Source: Sorex araneus (lineage: Eukaryota; Chordata; Mammalia; Eulipotyphla; Soricidae). Taken from it: a DNA stretch of 64,000 nt. The notes under the pieces were generated by a model. That model ran no database searches, was not told where the DNA came from, and saw only the letters and a list, made by a program, of their open reading frames with translations. Position 1 is the stretch's first letter, and every line of letters starts with the position of its first letter. Location of the stretch: NCBI RefSeq assembly GCF_027595985.1, contig NC_073304.1:143446969-143510968 (forward strand), given 5' to 3'. Positions 54,908 through 64,000 of this stretch are shown piece by piece. The position numbers and the translations under genes are program-made.

Positions 54908-55046
54908 AAAGGGGGTGTATACTGGCGACATTGTGGCGAATGTGCACTGGTAGAGGGATGGGTGTTTGATCATTGTGTGATTGTAACCCAAACATGAAAG
55001 CTTGTAACTATCTCACAGTGATTCAATAAATTTTTTTTAAAAAGAT
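54908..55046 (+). mobile_element. L1 3' tail insertion (type 2), about 140 bp
   Basis: Sense 3' terminus only: GAATGTGCACTGGTAGAGGG, TTGTAACTATCTCACAGTG and ATTCAATAAATTTTTTTT. Very short, extremely 5'-truncated copy inside an antisense L1. TSD unclear. Confidence 0.85.
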
Positions 55047-55560
55047 ATCTGATGAATTGTTGGATTCTGTTTGGTAGTAATTTGTTGAAGATCTTTGCAT
55101 CAGTGGTCATCAAAAGTATTGACCTGTAATTCTCTGTTTTTGTGGTGTATCTTTCTTTTTTTTAGTATCAAGGTAACTTTTTCTGTTTCTTCAATTTCCT
55201 GGAAAATATGGAAAAGAATTGGCTGTAGTTCCTCTTTAAACGTTCAAAAGAATTCACTAGTGAATCCATCTGGGCTGGGCTTTTGTTTTTGGAAAGACTT
55301 TTGATTACCATTTCAATTTACTTGATAGTAATAGGTCTGCTCAGGTATTCCAAGTCATTTTGGCTCAGTCTTGGGAGGTTATAGGAGTCCAAGAACTTAT
55401 TTACTTTTTTCAGATTCTTTCATTTTGTGGCACAAAGATTTTCAAAGCAATTTTTAATGACCCTTTGTATTTCTGTGGTGTTTGTGGCGATGTCTCATGT
55501 TTCATTTTTTATTTGGTTGCATAGGGTCCTCTCTCTTTTTCTTTGTGAGACTTATAGATT
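55047..55560 (-). mobile_element. Older L1 ORF2, right part
   Basis: Antisense continuation of 53025-54907 after the tail insertion (GGGCTTTTGTTTTTGGAAAG; TTCATTTTGTGGCACAAAG). Confidence 0.85.
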
Positions 55561-55589
55561 GGAATATTTGTATTTTTAATTTTAGGGGC

Positions 55590-55905
55590 ATTTTTAGAAA
55601 CAGGAACCAAATTCTGTTGAAATTTATATGGAGTTATAAAACTCCTAGAATAGTTAAAACAGTCCTAGAAAAAATAAGACGAGAGGATTTTTCTCCACTT
55701 TGAATTATACTATAAGGCAATAGTAATTAAAACTATGTGGTACTGGAATAAAATCAGCATCTCAGACCTGTGGAGTAGAATTGAGGGGGCAGCTATAGAC
55801 CCTCAGTTATGGACAATGAATATTAGACAAAATCAGCTGGTGTATGATGAAGAGTAAGAAAAACGTCCTCAACAAAATCTTCCAAGAAAACTTGTTAGTC
55901 ACATG
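55590..55905 (+). mobile_element. L1 ORF2 fragment, sense
   Basis: AATTTATATGGAGTTATAAAAC and TATGTGGTACTGGAATAAAATC correspond to the [10 protein letters not shown] and TAWYWNKG regions of ORF2. It overlaps in content with the neighbouring antisense L1, so it is a separate, old insertion. Confidence 0.8.
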
Positions 55906-56299
55906 CAAAATGAAATTTGTTGTTAATTTGAATCATTGTGTGTGTCCTTTGTATGTAGCTATAAAATAATGTCTGTAATTCGCGAATTCTGGTGAGTGTG
56001 AACACCAACCCATTGCCATATCTAGAAGAATAAAGGTCAAGTAAACTAGAGGAGTGGGTCAGGAGGCAAGATGTGGCACCCAAGACTGGATCCAGGCTGC
56101 AGTACATGGGAAACCTGGGCTGCATCTCGCTCTACAACCACAGCAGGACTTGACAAGCCCTTGAAGGTTATCTGTTCTTGCCACCAGGAGAGTGATGGAG
56201 ATGTATGCTGAGAGTGTTCCCCTAGGCACTTTGCCTCTTTGTAAAGAAGATGAGACAAAACTAAACAAGAGGAAGAGTATAAAGCCAAGTGACTCTAGG
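55906..56299. other. Unique sequence, no gene recognised
   Basis: About 400 bp. Short minus-strand ORFs have no known family. Confidence 0.4.
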
Positions 56300-56440
56300 A
56301 CTTAGATCCTTCAGACATCAGCTCCATGATTTTGGGGAAATCATTTAGACTTCAGGGCCTGAGATTCCATTTGTGTAAAGTGAATATAAAAATGAGTGTT
56401 GTAAGAATTAAAATTTATTAGTAATAACAAGAAATGAGTC
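56300..56440 (+). mobile_element. MIR element
   Basis: GGGGAAATCATTTAGACTTC, GAGATTCCATTTGTGTAAAG and GTTGTAAGAATTAAAATTTA follow the MIR core order. Confidence 0.7.
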
Positions 56441-56830
56441 TGATGCAGAGAAATCTCCACATAATAGTTATCAGAGTTTTGCTTCTTTCTGGAAGATTTT
56501 TTTTTTTTCAGGGATTGAATTGTTTAACCCAGTGTGTGGTCTCTGGTAACCTGGCACTTTGAGTGCCCCAAAGCCCGTTACTCCATTTCAGATCCTAATA
56601 TTCTGAAACTTAGGAGAAGCAGTAATGGGGAAATTGATGGTCAGAGAGGAGAGTGCTGGGGCTGGTCTCAGAGACTGTTTAGAAGCCTGCAGACCGGAAC
56701 CTGCAGTGCCTCACTCCTGGGGCCAGCACTGTCCCCACTGACACTGTCCAGACCTCCCAGGGCAGGTGGGCAAGGTAGCACCAGTTTATGAATCAATTGA
56801 GTTGCAAGTTTCATGCAAAGACTAACTTCT

Positions 56831-57045
56831 GGGCTGGAGAGATGGTGTAGGGGTCATAGAGATGGTGTAGGTGCTTGCCTTGAATGTGGTGGGACCAAGT
56901 TCAGTTTCCAGAACCACATATGACCCTCTGAGCCCTGCCAGGAGTGATCTCTGAGCACTAAGCCAGGAGAAAACCCTGAGCACAATCAATTGTGGCAAAA
57001 CAAACAAAACCAAAAAACCCTACAAACAACCAATCAACAAGCAAA
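56831..57045 (+). mobile_element. tRNA-SINE, older, with duplicated head segment
   Basis: GGGCTGGAGAGATGGTGTAG is followed at once by a second AGAGATGGTGTAGG, a short tandem duplication in the head. The body has CCACATATGACCCTCTGAGC, and the end is an A/C-rich tail (CAAACAAAACC). Confidence 0.85.
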
Positions 57046-58650
57046 CAAAATGACTAATTTCTTCCACTTTGGGAAAGTGCAAAATTCTCCTGCAGTTCTG
57101 CCCACTATTTCTGCCCACTAGAGCCCTCAGAGACAGCAGGGTAGCACTTGCAGGCTCTCCCTGCAGCTGCCAGCCTGAGAGCAGTCACAGCAGACTCCTT
57201 GAGCCAAGAGAGAATTTTGACCCATTAGTACTGAGCCCCTGTGATGGGGAGGCGCCTGGCTAGCCCTCGGAGCAATCAGTGCCCCTGGATTGAAATGTGC
57301 TCCTTCCAGGCAGGCAGCTGCCTTCCCTTCTGAGGGAAACACCCTCTCTCTTCTTCAATATTGACCCACAAGGGAAAAAAAAAAACCACGCATCTTAATA
57401 CTTTTTCAGTGGGTAATGAACCAGTTTATTTAATATTATTTGTATAACAAGCCCCCACATGAACGGGATTCGAATGTCAGTTGTCTTAAGGGAAAAAAGA
57501 TTTATTGGTTGGTAAATATTGAGAAAAAAAAGCTGATAAAGAACAGCTTCAGCTGCAGCTTCTGCCCGGGGCAGGAGAACAGGCCAGTGTTGTATTTTGG
57601 GGCCCTGGGAAGGAAAAAAATTGTGAATGTCTTTCTTTGTTGCTGGGTGTAAAAGTGGAGACCGCTACAAATAATTTCTTATTTCTGTTCGCATAGATTT
57701 AAAATTATGTAGCTTCCTACCTTGTTAAGTATTAAAGCGTTCTTGTTTAAAGGAAAAAGCACTTAAATAATGAAGCTTATGTATCTTGTTTTCAGACATC
57801 AATATCTGGCTTTGAGTGTCACAAAGAGATAAAGGAATGTGAATTCAGAGTTCTCCGGGATGCTTGGCAATTCTAATTTGACTCCAGACTACAAATGGAC
57901 ACAAAACTATTGCAACTTTTGTTGAAGAGAATTCTGGGTGAGTGTGTAATACTGGGAACTTTTATTTACCTTCTTCGAGCTCTTGTGTTTCCGAATATTT
58001 AATACCACTGTTCTCTTGTGTGGTAGGGAAGGCCTTCTGAGGAAAGAATCTTTTCCTGAAGTCGCTTTGGGACTTCACAGAAGCTACATAGAAAAATACC
58101 CTTCAGGGATTCGAGGATGCACGCTCTCTCGGGTCCTGATGTTGGGCGAGACTGCCATCTTGTGGTCAAGATAGCACTTGCCACCTTTTTTCTGCAGACT
58201 GCAACTTACTAAACAGGCAGAATAGAGCTAAATGCCCTGTAAAATAGGTTTCAGTTATTCTTCTGCGTATACAATATGATTCCCTGAGCCATGCACAAGC
58301 TTCAAATTACAATGCAGGTATGAACTTCTAGCTGCGTGAAAATGATGTAGAAACGCGGGGAAAATGTTTTCCACAGTGGAAATAAACACATCTACTGAAT
58401 GCTTTCTTGTTTGCCTGCCTGTCAGAGAGTCAGTGAAAAATACCCACCCAGGACGAGGAAAGGAGACAGCGAGTTCCAAAAGTCATTAAATATCATCGTA
58501 TGTGAATAGTTTGTATTGCTCCTATGGGGCAGGACGCCCAGTCAATTGTTCAGACCAAGCCAGGCTGAGAGGGCAAGGTCTTGGCTTCACGACTTGCTTA
58601 TCTTCTCAAAAACAAACAAAAAACCTTGTTTTGGGGGGCAAAATGTTATA
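57046..58650. other. Unique sequence, no gene recognised
   Basis: 1.6 kb free of recognised repeats. It contains a strong CTCF-type motif at 58152-58165. No exon that I can support. Confidence 0.5.
58152..58165 (-). promoter_or_regulatory. CTCF core motif match
   Basis: The minus strand reads CCACAAGATGGCAG, matching every position of the published CTCF core consensus CCASNAGRKGGCRS. It lies in non-repetitive DNA. Binding is not shown by sequence alone. Confidence 0.5.
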
Positions 58651-58654
58651 TATG

Positions 58655-59068
58655 GTCCTATAGAGATAGTACGGTGGTAAAACTCTTGCCGTACATTCAA
58701 ATGATTCAGGTTCAATCCCTGGCACCATATAAGATCCCCTGAGCAACGCCAGGAATGACCTCTGAGCACAGAGCCAGGAGTTAGTCCTGAGCACTACTGG
58801 ATGCCAAAAACTGTCACTGTCATCCCGTTGCTCATCTATTTGTTTGAGCGGGCACCAATAACGTCTCTCATTGTGCCACTTATTGTTACTGTTTTTGGCA
58901 TATCGAATACACCACGGGTAGCTTGCCAGGCTCTGCCGTGCGGGTGGGATACTCTTGGTAGCTTGCCGGGCTCTTCAAGAGGGGTGGAGGAATCGAACAC
59001 AGGTCGGCTGCGTGAAAGGCGAACGCCCTACTGCTGTGCTATTGCTCCAGCCCATGCCAAAAACAAAT
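58655..59068 (+). mobile_element. tRNA-SINE, older, split by a composite SINE
   Basis: Sense copy: head CCTATAGAGATAGTACGG, B-box GGTTCAATCCCTGGC, body CAGAGCCAGGAGTTAG, end GGATGCCAAAAAC at about 58811. The A-rich end resumes after the inserted composite SINE at 59054. Confidence 0.88.
58812..59053 (-). mobile_element. Composite SINE, full length, with TSD
   Basis: Antisense composite SINE: TGTCACTGTCATCCCGTTGC tail/RTE-3' part, GGTAGCTTGCCAGGCTCTG body, and a head ending TGCTATTGCTCCAGCCC. The perfect 11-bp TSD ATGCCAAAAAC is at 58801-58811 and 59054-59064. Confidence 0.96.
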
Positions 59069-59327
59069 GTGAAAAGTAGAAACCAAGCAACGAAATAAAG
59101 CACAAAAAATAAAACAAAGATCTTGAAGTCTTTTCACCTTCAGTGCCCACTGTTAATACTTACCTGTTGAAATATTTGTCTGGGCACCTTGCTCCAAATA
59201 TATCTATGTGGATGTTTTAAATGTCTTTTTATACAATTGCAATTTGATCTTGCTTTCATTTTACCTGATATCCTTCCTGTCATTCAACATGGTCATAGAC
59301 TTTTTTCTAAGTCAATAAATTTAGGTC

Positions 59328-59503
59328 GGGCCAGAGCGATAGCACAGAGGATAGGGCGTTTGTCTTGCACACAGCCGACTTGGGTTCAATCCTCGGCATC
59401 CCATATGGTCCCCCAAGCACTGTCAGGAGTAGTTCCTGAGTGCAGAGCCAGGGGTAACCCCTGCACATCGTCGGGTGTGATCCAAAAAGCAAAAAAAAAA
59501 AAA
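59328..59503 (+). mobile_element. tRNA-Ala-type SINE, full length
   Basis: Sense: GGGCCAGAGCGATAGCAC through GTCGGGTGTGATCC and an A-tail. Short TSD TTAGGTC at 59321-59327 and 59504-59510. Confidence 0.95.
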
Positions 59504-59639
59504 TTAGGTCTACATCATAGTTTTATTGGCTCCATGAAACAATATTACATAAAGCTAATTAGTTAGAAAGTAATATTGATCTGAAATCTGCTATATGACT
59601 ACACCAAATACTTTAGCTAAGTGATCTTACAGAACTTCA

Positions 59640-59762
59640 CAAAACTACGAGACAGGACCTTTATTACCCTCTTTCAGAGAAGAGGAGACTGCGGCCCAAC
59701 AAAATGAAACAGTACTTCGGGTTGCCCACTCATCAGAGTACATGCTCTAGACTAGTAACTAG
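59640..59762 (+). mobile_element. MIR element
   Basis: GACCTTTATTACCCTCTTTC, AGAGGAGACTGCGGCCCAAC and the GGGTTGCCCACTCATCAG segment fit the MIR core and 3' part. Confidence 0.65.
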
Positions 59763-59829
59763 AATCTATCATAATTTATTTACCAAATTTTTGATGATGC
59801 ACATTAAGTTGATTTCAGTTTTTTACTTA

Positions 59830-60448
59830 TTTTTAAAATTAAAAAACTAAGGCACCATCATTTACATAGTTATTTGTAGTTGCATTTCGGGCATACAATG
59901 CTCCACCTCACATTCCGTCACTGGTGTCGACTTTCCTCCCCAGATTCTCTGACACCCGCCAGTCTGCCACCTTGACAGGCACATTTTTAAGTTAAGTTGT
60001 TTTAGTTTGGACCTCATGCGTACAGTATCGTTGACTCTGTAGTTTAGATACCTACATATACCACACCTCTAAAGCACCAATGTGTCCAAGGGCCCTGGCC
60101 TCTGCCCAGGTTACAGCGTCTGCCCCCTTCACTCTTCTTACTCTGCCCTTGGTTTCTTTCCTTTCCTGTCCTTCTCATTTTTGTAATCTAAGATCAAGGG
60201 TAATTTGGGTATGTTTCCTTTGATCCTTGCATTCCTCCTCCTTTTATTTTTCTATACACCACAGAAAAGTTAGATCATCCTGTACTTCTTCTAACTCACT
60301 TCACTTAATATATCTTCCATTCATGTTGCAGCAAATTGCATTATTTCATCATTTCTTGCAGCTGCGTAGCATCTCATTGTGTATATATCATACTTTGATT
60401 GCCCACTCATCTATAGTTGGGCACCTAGGTTGCTGACCCTTCATTTGG
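59830..60448 (-). mobile_element. Older L1 3' UTR and ORF2 end
   Basis: Antisense: ATTTCGGGCATACAATGC, TCTAACTCACTTCACTTAATA and AGCTGCGTAGCATCTCATTG. Diverged, no TSD seen. Confidence 0.75.
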
Positions 60449-60486
60449 TATATATATATGTATATATATATCCATATATATATATT
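60449..60486. repeat. (TA)n microsatellite
   Basis: Nearly pure TA dinucleotides with ATGT and TCCA interruptions. Confidence 0.95.
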
Positions 60487-60528
60487 AGTACTTTATCCAT
60501 TTTTCCCTTAACCAAAAAGCAAAGTGCA

Positions 60529-60731
60529 AATCATAATGCCCAAAAGTAGAGAGAGAGTATGGGGAATATTGTCTGCCATGGAAGGAGGGGAAGGGTGGGA
60601 AAGGGGGGTATATGAGGATATTGATGGTGGGGAATGTGCACTGGTGGAGGGATAGGTGTTTGATCATTGTGTGATTGTAACCTAAACGTGAAAACTTGTA
60701 ACTATCTCACGGTGATTCAATAAAATAAAAA
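60529..60731 (+). mobile_element. L1 3' tail insertion (type 2), 5'-truncated, with TSD
   Basis: Sense 3' UTR end: AAAAGTAGAGAGAGAGTATG, GGGGAATGTGCACTGGTGG, ATTCAATAAAAT and a poly(A). The perfect 15-bp TSD AAAAAGCAAAGTGCA is at 60514-60528 and 60732-60746. Confidence 0.94.
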
Positions 60732-60814
60732 AAAAAGCAAAGTGCATCCCTATTTTGAATTACTTTCATAGATTGAATGCTATTTGACCTGACGGAAGTA
60801 TGGTTGTCTCAGCT

Positions 60815-60935
60815 TTTTTCTTTTTTTTTTAATTTACCATCTACTTGTATTATTGTTTTCCATCCTTTCACTCTGAATTGTATTTATCCTGTAAATTTAG
60901 GTGTATGTCTTTTTTTTTCTTTTTGTTGCTCACAC
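60815..60935 (-). mobile_element. L1 ORF2 fragment (endonuclease region)
   Basis: TACCATCTACTTGTATTATTG and CTGAATTGTATTTATCCTG resemble antisense L1. Short and diverged. Confidence 0.45.
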
Positions 60936-60974
60936 TTAATTTTTTTATTTTATTTTTTCCTCTTTTATTATTAT

Positions 60975-61450
60975 TTTTTATTTGTGAGAACAGTTACAGG
61001 GCTTTTAGGATTGAGTCTCAGTCATACTATGCTCAAACACCCATCCCTTCACCAGTGCACATGTTCCACCACCAATAACCTCAGCATACTCCCCCTCATT
61101 GCCCCTCTGCCTGTGTGGCAGATGATTTTCACTTTACTCTTTCCTTACTTTGATTACATTTAATATTCGACAGGAAACTCACTATAATTATTTGGAGTTT
61201 TTCCCCCAACAGTCAGACCTGTCGGAATGGCATCATTAGATTGTATGTTTTCTATTGTTGGTAACAAAGAGCATAAGATGTTGCATGGCCCGAATTCTTC
61301 ACTGTTGGTTGTGGCAAGATGGCGTCAAGGGCAGGTCGAGGGCGTGACTTTCGGAGGCGGGGAGAATTGGAAACTGGGCTGGCGCCACCCCATTCCAGTG
61401 CCCCCTGCGGTTTGGAGGTGTCCCAGTCCCGCATACCGGTGGTGGTCAAC
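60975..61450 (-). mobile_element. Non-autonomous element, family 1-like (copy E)
   Basis: Antisense: L1-like 3' end (TTTGTGAGAACAGTTACAGG), a middle collinear with copies A and D (GGCATCATTAGATTGTATG), and a distinct GC-rich 5' segment from about 61290 with GGCAAGATGGCGTCAAGG. The right boundary is approximate. Confidence 0.65.
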
Positions 61451-61611
61451 TAAAACAAACAGCTATTACTTCTAGAAACAGAGAGTGCAAAGAGAAATTT
61501 AGAAATTATTAAAACTTAGAAGTTTGGAGTAGCCCTGTGGAACTCACTACCGCAAGACAGCCCCACTTCAGACTCTGAACACAAAAGTACAAGGCCACTG
61601 GTACTTCTAAC

Positions 61612-61740
61612 CACAGTCACTGTCACTGTCATCCTGTTGCTCATCGATTTGCTCGAGTGGACACCAGTACCTCTCTATTGTGAGACTTGTTGTTACTGTT
61701 TTTGACATATTGAATACGCCACGGGTAGCTTGCCAGGTTC
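61612..61740 (-). mobile_element. Composite SINE, 5'-truncated
   Basis: Antisense: the CAGTCACTGTCACTGTCATC tail with repeated CACTGT units, the RTE-3' part and the start of the body (GGTAGCTTGCCAGGTTC). The tRNA head is missing. Confidence 0.9.
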
Positions 61741-61744
61741 TAAC

Positions 61745-62152
61745 TAACTGCCTATAAATGGGATTCCCATATAATTCTTCTCCTTTGGCTTGATTATTTA
61801 ATAAAATGACTCACAGAGCCCAGGAAGGCACTTTATTTATATTTACTGATTTAATTCATTTTTGAGTGGGGTTACACTTGGCTTTCTCAGGGCTTAAACT
61901 GGTTCTGTGCTCAGGACCTTGGAAGTTCTTGAGGGATGATATTTGGTTCCTGGTATCAAACTAGGGTTGGCTATCTGCAAGATAAGTATCTAACTCCCTA
62001 CTATTTCTCTGGCTCTTAATGGCTTATTGTTAAGGATACAATAAAGAAACAACCACGTGGGAGAGAAGCCAAGAGACAAAAATATGGTGACCACAGAGTT
62101 TTCACACCCTCTCTTGGTGTGTATTCACCAATCTGGAATTCACTGGATATTC
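61745..62152. repeat. Ancient interspersed repeat, split by a SINE
   Basis: GGGATTCCCATATAATTC, AAATGACTCACAGAGCCCAG and, after the SINE at 61858-62015, AAGGATACAATAAAGAAAC and TCACACCCTCTCTTGG resemble a common old mammalian repeat whose name I cannot recall with certainty. The order is kept across the SINE. Confidence 0.4.
61858..62015 (-). mobile_element. tRNA-SINE, diverged
   Basis: Antisense: GGGGTTACACTTGGCTTTC, TGGTATCAAACTAGGGTTGG, and a head ending CTATTTCTCTGGCTC. Confidence 0.7.
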
Positions 62153-62250
62153 ACTTGTATCACTTGTCATCCCATTGATCCTCGATTTGCTCAAGTGGGT
62201 GCCAGTAACATCTCCATTTGTCCCTGTCACGTGCTAGCGTAGCCCAATGA
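62153..62250 (-). mobile_element. RTE 3'-end fragment, 5'-truncated
   Basis: Antisense: ACTTGTATCACTTGTCATCC tail, GGTGCCAGTAACATCTCC and GTGCTAGCGTAGCCCAATG, the last 100 bp of RTE. Confidence 0.92.
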
Positions 62251-62253
62251 TAA

Positions 62254-63799
62254 CCATCATGCACATTCTGATTGTGGTGTTTGTCTCTGCTCACACAGGG
62301 CTTCACGCAGGTGCTTTCCAGGGTCACCTTCTGGACGACTGTGCACATACATCTTAGCTCAGTGGAAGTAGAAGCAAGAAGACAGTCCAGGCTGGCCACA
62401 TCTCACCTTTGACAGTGAAAGATGACGAAGCAGCACATATACTAGGAATTCTCAGATAATGATATGGGAGAGTCTGGTTGCACTGACTTAGCACTGGTCT
62501 TCCTTAAACTCACAAATGGGCCTGAAAGAATGCACAGGAGTCTGACAAAACACTGGTAAGCAAAGAATCTTTGTCACTTTCTAATTATATTTATGATTCC
62601 TTTGGAGAGATAATTTTATATTTCTGATGATTTATCTCCAAACACTCCACGTGTCTCCCAAGACCAAAGACATCTGCCTATATAACAAAAGTATTGTAGA
62701 TACAAAAATCTTTAACAGTTTCACAATGTTATTATCTAAATTTAAATTTCCTCTGTTTGTTCCCTTAATATTCTTTAAAATTGTTTTCTCATTTATTTGC
62801 TCAAGGAAAAACACCAAGGTCACACCCTGTCTTCTCTATTCTAGAAGCATTCCTCAAACTTTTCCCTCAAGACACTGACAGCTTTGAAGAGTCCATGCAG
62901 TTGTTTTTAGAATGTTCCTCAATTTGGATTGGTCTGATTGCTTCCTCATGAGTAGATTCAGATTAATAAAAAAAATTGCTTTTAAATCCCCTTTAAAAGC
63001 TTCAAACTGAATGAAATCTGCTCTCAATTTGCTTCTTGACGAAGGACTTTATTGCATAAGGAACTTAGGCTGGATGGCAGATCCAAACCTAGGAAAAGAT
63101 TTTCTTTAAGCAGGGTAAGGTTGGTAGCTCAGTTGTTCGCTTAACCCTTTGAATAAGTGGTCAGGGGTTTGGGGTTGCTGTGGTACAGACTTAGTTAAGT
63201 CTGTAGCTCTTCTCTGTAGTTTGCCTTCCCAGCCCGCTGATTTGCTCAGCTTGGTGAGAAATACTGAAATGAGCCCAGGTGTCAGCAGTGGGTCCAATGC
63301 CTGGCAGATTCGTATCCCATTGGCTGCTGGGCCAGAGGCCAGCAAAGTGAAAAAGACATGTGGAGCCCCAGTAGACAAAAAGCAATTTCCTGAGCTGGAG
63401 CTTGTCCAGGAGGCTGTAATTTTGCACTATTCCATATTTAAAGGCTGGGGGAGCCATTTCTGCCATTTCTAAAGTCCTAGCCCACAGGAACCTGTATGCA
63501 CCGCCCAGGTGAGAGGCTTCAGCTTCCTGCCCCTGAGGTGTACATTGAGTGTTTCCTATATAAAGTTAACCAGGTCCAAACTCTCTGACTCCCGGGGACC
63601 TCAGAGTGCCACAGAGGCACTAACTACTTGCTTTGTTGATTTTGCTGATTTACATTCCTCTAAAAGGCCTAAATATATCTATTTTCACTTTCTTCTATGG
63701 ATGGGGAAGAGCAGGGAGAAAGATCTGCAGGATTTACTTGTGTCCCTGGTGTGTTCAGAGGCATGAGTTCTCTACTCGGTACCCCCTCTTTCTGAATAT
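62254..63799. other. Unique sequence, no gene recognised
   Basis: 1.5 kb without recognised repeats. ORFs of 83-107 codons on both strands at 63106-63472 overlap each other and have no known family. No supported exon. Confidence 0.5.
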
Positions 63800-64000
63800 A
63801 GCACTGTAGCATTGTCCTCCCATTGCTCATCAATTTGCTCGAGCGGGCACCAGTAACCTCTTCGTTGTGAGACTTGTTGTTACTGTTTTTAGTATATTGA
63901 ATATGCCACAGGTAGCTTGCCAGGCTCTGCCATGTGGGTGAGATACTCTTGGTAGCTTGCCGGGCTCTCTGAGAGGGACAGAGGAATCAAACCCAGGTCA
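63800..64000 (-). mobile_element. Composite SINE, runs off the window end
   Basis: Antisense: AGCACTGTAGCATTGTCC tail, the RTE-3' part, the body (GGTAGCTTGCCAGGCTCTG), and the start of the tRNA-like head (GAATCAAACCCAGGTCA) at the window edge. Confidence 0.94.

Noticed and set aside
53025..55905. Antisense plus sense L1 pieces as a twin-priming inversion
   Set aside because: The sense piece (55590-55905) duplicates ORF2 content already present in the antisense part; twin priming would not produce such overlap.

Overview
This is mammalian genomic DNA with no host exon that I can recognise, so it is most likely intergenic or deep-intronic. The repeats point to a shrew (Soricidae, probably Sorex): there are many copies of a tRNA-Ala-like SINE beginning GGGGCTGGAGCGATAGCAC, and a second SINE that shares sequence with a Bov-B-like RTE LINE. 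There are also relatively young L1s with at least two 3' UTR types, and ancient mammalian repeats (MIR, L1M). The species call rests on my memory of these repeats, not on a search.

Layout. 1-2483 is a broken sense L1 ORF2 fused to an antisense RTE piece (2484-4425). 4565-9451 holds three 5'-truncated L1s with target-site duplications (TSDs) and an older L1 remnant. 10340-16874 is a patchwork of SINEs, two RTE 3' pieces, two non-autonomous elements with L1-like tails, and a SINE joined to a 28S rRNA fragment (14507-14861). 19105-23155 is an L1 remnant split by a near full-length 3.25 kb RTE (19353-22602). 25000-27545 holds L1 debris and two candidate solo LTRs. 31145-38805 is the major structure: an L1 tail and then a complete 5'-to-3' L1 inserted one after the other at the same 16-base target, with a 1,086-bp non-autonomous element nested in ORF1 of the complete L1. 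39280-45300 is old L1 peppered with SINEs plus further non-autonomous elements. 47065-49049 is an L1 that appears to carry about 550 bp of 3' transduced flank. 49065-51590 is mostly unique. 51590-62250 is more stacked repeats. 62250-63800 is unique, and a SINE runs off the end.

How the parts work together. Two retrotransposition systems are visible. The L1 system has poly(A) tails and TSDs of about 15-21 bp. It moved L1 itself, the simple tRNA SINE, and families of long non-autonomous elements that end in an L1-like 3' tail with AATAAA and carry tandem repeats at the 5' end. The RTE system has short tandem tails in place of poly(A). It moved RTE and a composite SINE made of a tRNA-like head, a piece from near the RTE 5' end and the RTE 3' end. 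Every LINE ORF seen is disabled. The strongest candidates for undescribed biology are the monomer-bearing non-autonomous family, the SINE/28S chimera, and the repeated L1 insertion into one target.
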